From positions 6,990,803-7,054,802 of the forward strand of contig CM021317.1 of NCBI GenBank assembly GCA_010645155.1: a stretch of DNA of 64,000 bases, given 5' to 3'. The stretch comes from Tigriopus japonicus (lineage: Eukaryota; Arthropoda; Copepoda; Harpacticoida; Harpacticidae). The notes under the pieces are model-generated. The model did not search any database. It was given only the letters and a program-made list of their open reading frames with translations, and was not told the origin of the DNA. Shown piece by piece: positions 57,773-64,000 of this stretch; the first letter of the stretch is position 1, and every line of letters begins with the position of its first letter. A program made the position numbers and the translations under genes.

Positions 57773-58155
57773 CAGGGTCGGCGGCCCAAGTGTAGACCCT
57801 TTAGGACCATCATAAGTTTGGTAGTTTTTGAAAGATTTTTTCAAATTTTCAGTCAAAGAATCCCAATTTATTAAGGAATAGAAGTTGTGATATACATATT
57901 CCTGTTGAAGCCCTTGGGCATGGATGAGATCACGACATTGATGAAGTAATTGGGACAGTTGGCACAGTGCCTTGCATTTGTCCCTCAAGGAGAGGAAGGC
58001 AGAATTTTGGGTTGGAATGGACTCTTTGGTATCCCAGAATGTCTCACTTTTGAGGATTTAGCAAGAAAACAAATCTATGAGCCTCAATTAGATCTGAAAG
58101 AGACGCTAGTTTTGTATTAAAAATACCAAAATCTACACTTGGACCGCCGACCCTG
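57773..58155. mobile_element. Tc1/mariner-like MITE
   Basis: The termini CAGGGTCGGCGGCCCAAGTG and, inverted, CAGGGTCGGCGGTCCAAGTG extend to about 24 bp. Both are flanked by TA (57771-57772 and 58156-58157), the Tc1/mariner target. The 383-bp interior has no transposase. Fragments occur at 26279-26365 and 45376-45425. Confidence 0.82.
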
Positions 58156-58225
58156 TAGTGCATGACCAAACAAAGTACATGTAAAGTTGGGCAGGAATCT
58201 TGCTGAAACAAACGAAATTTGTTTT

Positions 58226-58395
58226 TTAACGCCAGATGGCCCTGATTGTCAATTCAGTTCTTCATTGAAGCCCATCTTGGCGTCTTCAAAAAGGCGGCAT
58301 GGCGATCATTTTGAGGGTAAAAATGGCACTCTAAGCACTAGTTTCATTAAAGTGACAAAAACTCGGGTATTCTTCAAAATTCTTCTTACTTTTCT
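58226..58395 (+). other. Coding-like dispersed repeat, copy 2
   Basis: The plus-strand frame here (DGPDCQFSSSLKPILAS, then KTRVFFKILL) is related to the minus-strand frame at 19667-19876. The shared DNA includes AGATGGCCCTGATT and CTTCATTGAAGCCCA. The family is not recognised. Confidence 0.4.
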
Positions 58396-58715
58396 TTCAA
58401 ATGTAATTATCTACCAATACAATTCATTTCAATTACATTATTTTTTAAATGCAAAAAGTCATTTCTTCTCATGTGCAAATTGTGTACGGAAAGAGCATAA
58501 AAAATGAACTTTGGGTGAATCCAAAAACTTTTTACGTCGCCGAAAATGCAATTGTAACTTGTAATTTGAAAATTTATCACATTGGTTCAAATGTAACCAA
58601 TTACAATGTCTTTGATCTCAAATGTTATTCATTCCAATAACTTCGATCTCAAATTTGATAATTTACAATTAAAATTAATTGAAAATGTAATTGCAATGAG
58701 GTAATTACAATTTCA
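58395..58715. repeat. AATTAC-rich degenerate repeat
   Basis: A stretch of variants of AAATGTAATTGCAATTAC, comparable to 17425-17755 and 41590-41962. No coding frame. Confidence 0.5.
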
Positions 58716-58860
58716 AATACTGTACAATAACATTCCATACTCATTTGTCGGGAATAGGTAGTAGCTGAGCCTAACAACTTTTAAAGCAGAATTGACATAT
58801 TTTTGACTACTTCTCCTGATTAACCCATTATCTTAGATACCCATTAGCTCAGATCTGCAA

Positions 58861-58990
58861 ACAGTAACTCGTTGGTAGACCAAATATCATATAAATAACA
58901 TTGTTATACTTTCTATCAATGATCTCCTTTTTCAAGGGAATCTCATTCCTTGTAGCTTCAGTAAAAATCCGAAACCCAAAAACAAATGCA
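58861..58990 (+). repeat. SINE-like segment
   Basis: This matches 41421-41560 at ACAGTAACTCGTTGGTAGAC and the SINE B body at GAATCTCATTCCTTGTAGC and AAAATCCGAAACCCAAAAAC. It is a truncated copy without a tRNA-like head. Confidence 0.5.
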
Positions 58991-59051
58991 GTATTCGGAA
59001 ACATTCATAATTCCTCAATTTTCTGGCATGTAAAGCTTATTCCTTTATTAG

Positions 59052-59177
59052 ACACCAAACATTTTAACCGTCCCAATTTGGGACATACGGAAATCTGAGT
59101 CTCTGGAACTTCCACATGAAACGCTCAAACGGACCAATCCTGTACTGAATGTGGCAGATGCGCTTTCTCGCTCAAGC
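59052..59177 (+). pseudogene. Possible gypsy pol relic (RNase H end)
   Basis: A 42-codon frame ends LKRTNPVLNVADALSRSS before TGA. The block NVADALSR is the conserved sequence that closes RNase H in many Ty3/gypsy polyproteins. Nothing upstream or downstream continues the match, so this is at best a tiny relic, and a chance match is possible. Confidence 0.3.
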
Positions 59178-59290
59178 TGAACAGGCCTTGGTTTTTTTTT
59201 AAATCTTGAGATTAAAGGAAGCCAGAGACTTTTAGAAGCCCAGTAGAGTGGAAAATTTGCACAAGCTGTGATCTCACCGCATCTCCACAA

Positions 59291-62200
59291 CGAGAACAGA
59301 GCATAGATGGACAGATGTGGTCTACATTGACTGTCAAATATTTGCTGCCCAAGAGATTCTTTGAGCGATTGTCTGGAGTTCCTTATCTAGGTTCGAGCTT
59401 CCAGTGAATTCGTTGAATCTCATCTTTCTTTTCGTGCGAGAACTGCTTACTTTCCAATTTGTGTCATGAGGAGTCGTCGTCTGCTGATTCTTCTTTTTTT
59501 TTGCCTGTTAAATTCACAATACTCATTTCCAGACACTGTTGAAGTTTCTTCAAAATCACGAGTTTGTAAAAGAGGGTTAAAGGGCCTTGCTAAAAATTTT
59601 CAACAAATAAAGGGTGTCGTTTAGCTGAAAAAAGTAAAGCTTCATGTACAATGAGCAAAAGTAAAAAAAAATACGTAAAGAATAGCAGCGTTCTTATGGT
59701 GAAAACATTTTCAACTTACACCAAAATATTATTTTTATTATTGATTTAATTAAATACAATACTCCAATCTTTCAGAAATTTTTTAACTTAGACTTAAAGA
59801 GGGTAGCTGTTAAATCTTGGATCTTCATGATTTTTATTCAAAATCACAATGCGACTTTGATTGATAGCAACAGTATGTAGAGCATGCTTTTAGCGTGGTT
59901 TTGACACTGTTGGTTGAAATACTTCTCCTCTAAGGAAAAAAATGTGTTTTTTTGTGATTTTTCACATTTTGGACTCACTCAGAAAAAAATGGCCACCATG
60001 TAAAAGACTTATCTAAATAAAAAGTAAACAGTTTATTGGGTCTGAAAACGCGGAATGAGTTCTCTCCTTAACTTATGTTTTCCGACAAAAAACGGTTTTG
60101 GGAATTAAGCCAAATTTTTAAAACCTCTGGTCACTCTCAATTAATCATTCTACTGCTCTTTTTTCAAGCTCCATGACTCCATTCAAATCAGATTGTTCAG
60201 GTTACAAAACAAATTCAATTATGTGCTGTTGATGCTTTTTTCTTTGACCCATTCCCGAACCCAAAAGTTCTTCAGCAAACCCTGGCTTCAAAGCCACAAT
60301 GCACAATGTTCCCCAGCATGAGACGCTCAGGCTTCCTTCTTCCTCGTATCCAAGGGTGTCTTGATTTGCCCAAGCATCCTCCTCCTTGAGTTGGTATAAT
60401 CCCCAAATCTCGATAATCAAATACCCAACCAACCATCTAAAATCTTGAAGGTCTAACCAACCCTTGGGTCAGTCGTCACCCTGAAAACTTCTCCCAAGAC
60501 ATCATGGGAGATTTTGCTCATCCCTTCAAAAATCACCAACTCAAGTCTTTGATGCTTGCTGTCTCTCAAGATCTTTTCGGGACTCACACTCACTCAGTGC
60601 TCAGTTCTCAGTCAGTCAGTTTGTCCCATGGAACAAGGAAGGAGGAGAGGTGGGTGAACATTGGACAGTGAGCACACGGACTAGTGAGCTCATCCCCTGT
60701 CATGCACTAAAGCAGGAGCCAAACTCGAAAACTAGGCAACGGATCAGTGTTGCCGTTTTGTCCCTTAGGCCAGCACCTTTGCTGACTTACTTGGTATAAA
60801 GTGCTCCTAGTCTAGCTTATCCTTGCAAGTAGGAATGGCAACCCTGTGAAACAAGGCGATTCCCAAGTTTGCAAGTTGCTCATGAAAAGCACAACATGAG
60901 TCAAGCTAGTAGACAAGGGGAAAACCAGCTGATTACACCGTGCTTCTGATACTCTACAATCTGGTGAGCAACCAGTTTCTTGAAGTGTCTCCAGATTTGG
61001 ATAGTTTTTGATTTGGCTTTAAATTGAAGTGTGCCATTTGTGTTCCCCGAGGACCAACCCACGAAACCAAAGGTAAGTTGTCCAAAACCAGGTTTCTTTG
61101 GTGGTACAAATGGGGAGGGTTTCTTTATAATAGCTTGACCAAGGAAAAGTTCCATTCGGGGGCTGGAAACTGTCTTTTCTTTAAAAATAACTCAATGAGT
61201 GGGACAAGGCAAGGTCTGTTCTGGCAAATGAGCTCTTTTGATTGCTGGAATATGTCATTTGGACAATCTGCAATTTCTTGTCCTCTTTTTTCAAAGGAGC
61301 GAACTTCTCTCCACTTGGACCTTCTAAAGCATTGTTTTGACTTGGGGAAAAGGGCAAAAAGTCTTGGGAGGTATTTTGGTATTCTGACGGGTGTCGTTCC
61401 AGAATATGTATATCCACTTAACAACGTGTCTTTTCCCTGAGAAGGATGGGAGGACACATTTATTTTGAATCCATTCAGCAAAAAAAATCAAGGCACTTTC
61501 AAAAGAGTCGTACTCAAGAGGGAAAGCCACCCTATCATCGAGCCGTGTGAGTTAATCCTTGTCAATTAGCGACTAAGTGGGGTCGTCTTCGAAGCCAAAC
61601 ACCACAATCAATAGCACCTTAGAGCCCAGTTATGAAACTCTAAATCTAAGAAAGAGTTATCCCCTTCCAAATTAGATTGGCTCAAACCATAGAGAAATGT
61701 TAGAGGGCCTAAGCACATTGCGGCTAATTTAGTTGAAATGAAATTTTGAGTTAGCTGATATCTGGAGAGATCGTTGGGTTTCAAATATATATGTGTAGCT
61801 TCAAGCGGTTGTGAAGAAATATTAGTTGTCAGTTATTATGTTAGATAAGTAAATCACTTCAAATCACACACATTCACCACTTTCAAATTTGTTTAATGGG
61901 CCTTGACTATACACTATCAGTAGAGCTGCTACATTTCCAAAGCAGCTGATAATCTGGGAGTAACATTTAGACCCACAATTTTGGCTTGATTTTGATACTC
62001 TGAGATAAGCTTTTTGAATTTGAACAAGAACACTTAATATTTAGCCTTTGGTTAGTATAAAAAAATTCCTCGATAATCAGTGATTTTTGTCAATGAAAAT
62101 AAGCGATAGACGCCCCCTGAAACAATCTAGGATATCTATGGCTTAATCCTAATATTGAGGATCGACTTTGTTTATAGAGCGCTTTTGGGACAACATAGGA

Positions 62201-64000
62201 AAAATAAACAATCACAATTTGAATGCTTTGATGGTGTTGATGAACCCCTGCCAGACGTGGACAACAACAAACCTCAAAAACAAGTCTAGTCCTGGGTCTA
62301 TTAATCTGCTCCTCACCAATAGGGGTAACATCGTTCTTGGCCTTTGATCGTGCCATGATTAAGTGCTTGTAATCAAAGAGATCTAAACATTCGAGTCAGA
62401 CTGTTTTGGCATTTCAATATTAGTTTCCTTCCAAGATTGATTCCCTGTTTCTTCGATTTCGTTTCAAACCAGAGGCAAAAAGGACATTTTACGTTCAAAT
62501 CCTTTGAATCCAATTCTGCTCAAAAGCCACTCACTAGTTACAATAATGGGGCAAGGTGTTGTATTTGGTCGGAACAAAGTCCTAAGGAGGCTTCAATTTA
62601 CGAGCTTGCCTCGGAGTTTGGGTCTTTAAGGGTCAGGATCTGGTGCAAGTGGTCATTCAAACATCATTAAATATCCTGGTGACGGGTCGTTAATCCCACC
62701 TTCCACCACCTCACTTCTTAATTTCATTCCACCGATGCACTTGAACTCATTTGCATTCTGATTTCTTTTAAAGGTGCATCACTTATCCCAGATAAGGATG
62801 GGTCATGAATAATTTCCGGGGGTTGATTAGTTCTAAAACAAACACGGCGAGTTTCTAAGGAGACGATTTGTGCTTTTGAGTTCATAATATCCAAATGACC
62901 TGGAATGGATCCGTGTATGTGTATGTTCAGTGAACTTTTGTCCAAGTTGAGTGTTAGAAAAGTGCACACCCAACGTGTCACACAGTCCACAATAGAGAGC
63001 AGAAGGAAAAAATTGCACACGGCACGGTGAAATCTGTCGAGAAACATCTTCGCGCTGCAAAGCCATAACGTTCGTTCAGCAAATGAACAGGGTGCGCCCT
63101 AAAACTGTGGACACTTTGATTCCAGGCTTTTTTCTACGACCGAGTCAGAATTTGAGAAACCACGGCATAATGGAGTTTCATCTATTCTCAGAGGGTTCAA
63201 AACGGGGTCGAGTACAGCCTGGCCTGTTTTTGACCTCACCCTTGTTCATTATGACGGTGCTTTTGAAGTTCCTAATGAGTGCTTTTTTATTAGGTAATGT
63301 GAGAAACCAGAACCAAGGCATAAGTCCAGACTTTGCTGCCATGTCATAGATGTATAGATTTTCCTTTCTCAAACCAAGGTGCATTAGAAAAATAGTAGGC
63401 ATGGGCTTAGATTTACAGGGATCACGCTCCATTTTTGATTGAATCAGTTCTGATTTTGACTGATTTAAAGTCGGAATCAACATTATAGGAGTTGACTTCT
63501 AGATACATAGGTATACATAGGGATCACTCAACATGAACACACTTTTAGTGTAGCTGGTGTAATGCAAATTCAACGGAACATTAACTGAGTTAAAAATGCC
63601 ACTCATTTTAGAAAAATGGCAATATATCAGCTGTCTTTCTGTAAATCTTCCTGAAAACATAAAGTACAACTTTCCTAAATTTTCCAGATTTTGTTTTTTC
63701 CCAAAAACTTTTCATAATTAACTAGTATAGATCTGAAAGACTAAGAAAATCAAAATTAAAGAAAAATATTTTTATCTATGCATACACAAGCCACACCAGA
63801 TTTACAGCTTTGATCTCGATTTACATCAATTCATGTCCAAGCATGATCCAAAATTTCCAATTTTGCAATCACCAAATCAACAATCTTGCCCCGGCACCCA
63901 AAAAAACAGGCCCAACTCATCATACCTAGAATATGGTAATTTTATGAATGGTAATCTGATCCCTTGGGATATTTGTTTGACACCCATGGTTGCTCTGGCA
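59291..64000. other. Gene-less stretch to window end
   Basis: No gene could be supported. Open frames up to 138 codons (61024-61440 and the opposite strand) lack motifs and overlap each other. A minus-strand ATG at 62356 opens a short basic frame (MARSKAKNDVTPI) with a possible donor, but no partner exon was found. A transposon-tip-like CAGGGTGCGCCCTAAAAC at 63088 has no inverted partner before the window ends. Confidence 0.4.

Noticed and set aside
61024..61481. 138- and 118-codon frames on opposite strands
   Set aside because: They overlap each other, have no motif, signal or splice partner, and look like chance frames.
62090..62356. Minus-strand frame starting MARSKAKNDVTPI, faintly prefoldin-like
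   Set aside because: Only a dozen residues are suggestive, the alignment is poor, and no further exon was found.
63088..63350. Mariner-type left end CAGGGTGCGCCCTAAAAC
   Set aside because: No inverted partner was found before the window end and the flank is not TA. Left as a note.

Overview
This is eukaryotic, AT-rich DNA. It has long introns with GT-AG borders, tRNA-derived SINEs, several DNA transposon families, a Ty3/gypsy element and a LINE. The host genes point to an arthropod: a divergent ionotropic receptor, an arylalkylamine N-acetyltransferase-like enzyme, a GT92 glycosyltransferase and a secreted thrombospondin type 1 repeat protein. There are also degenerate CCTAA (TTAGG-type) tracts. 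A crustacean such as a copepod would fit, but that is inference; nothing in the window fixes the species.

Four host genes can be assembled from exons whose splice phases agree at every junction. (1) A type II membrane GT92 glycosyltransferase, + strand, six exons, 15831-25450. (2) A secreted protein with four TSP1 repeats and a Cys-rich tail, + strand, six exons, all phase 1 introns, one of them GC-AG, 29985-34787. (3) A divergent ionotropic receptor, + strand, four exons, 37558-44537. (4) A GNAT-fold aaNAT-like acetyltransferase, - strand, four exons, 45624-52794. They look like independent genes, not one pathway.

Most of the rest is transposon-derived. From left to right: foldback-like elements and a SINE (4.6-6.1 kb); a gypsy element with identical LTRs but no reverse transcriptase (6159-9424); SINEs, a palindromic MITE and a hAT-like MITE (11.3-14.2 kb); a hAT-like element carrying a 57-bp nested insertion next to a Tc1-like transposase relic (14.4-15.5 kb); a MULE/FLYWCH relic with a 9-bp target duplication inside the GT92 gene (22458-23805); a 1.6-kb hAT-like element with a 31-bp minisatellite (27088-28696); more hAT-like elements at 29.5, 33.7, 35.6, 36.4, 48.4 and 54.1 kb; and a Tc1-like MITE at 57.8 kb.

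The most informative spot is 49430-52794. A LINE with a long open EN-RT frame lies in an intron of the acetyltransferase gene and runs into a 232-N gap. The sequence after the gap repeats 102 bp of the preceding exon and intron and then continues as an intact 57-bp intron with no LINE. This looks like two alleles joined across the gap. The regions 1-3.5 kb, 9.4-11.3 kb, 12.1-14.0 kb, 52.8-57.0 kb and 59.3-64.0 kb hold no gene I can support. I found no single new multi-gene system. The novelty here lies in the structure and nesting of the mobile elements.
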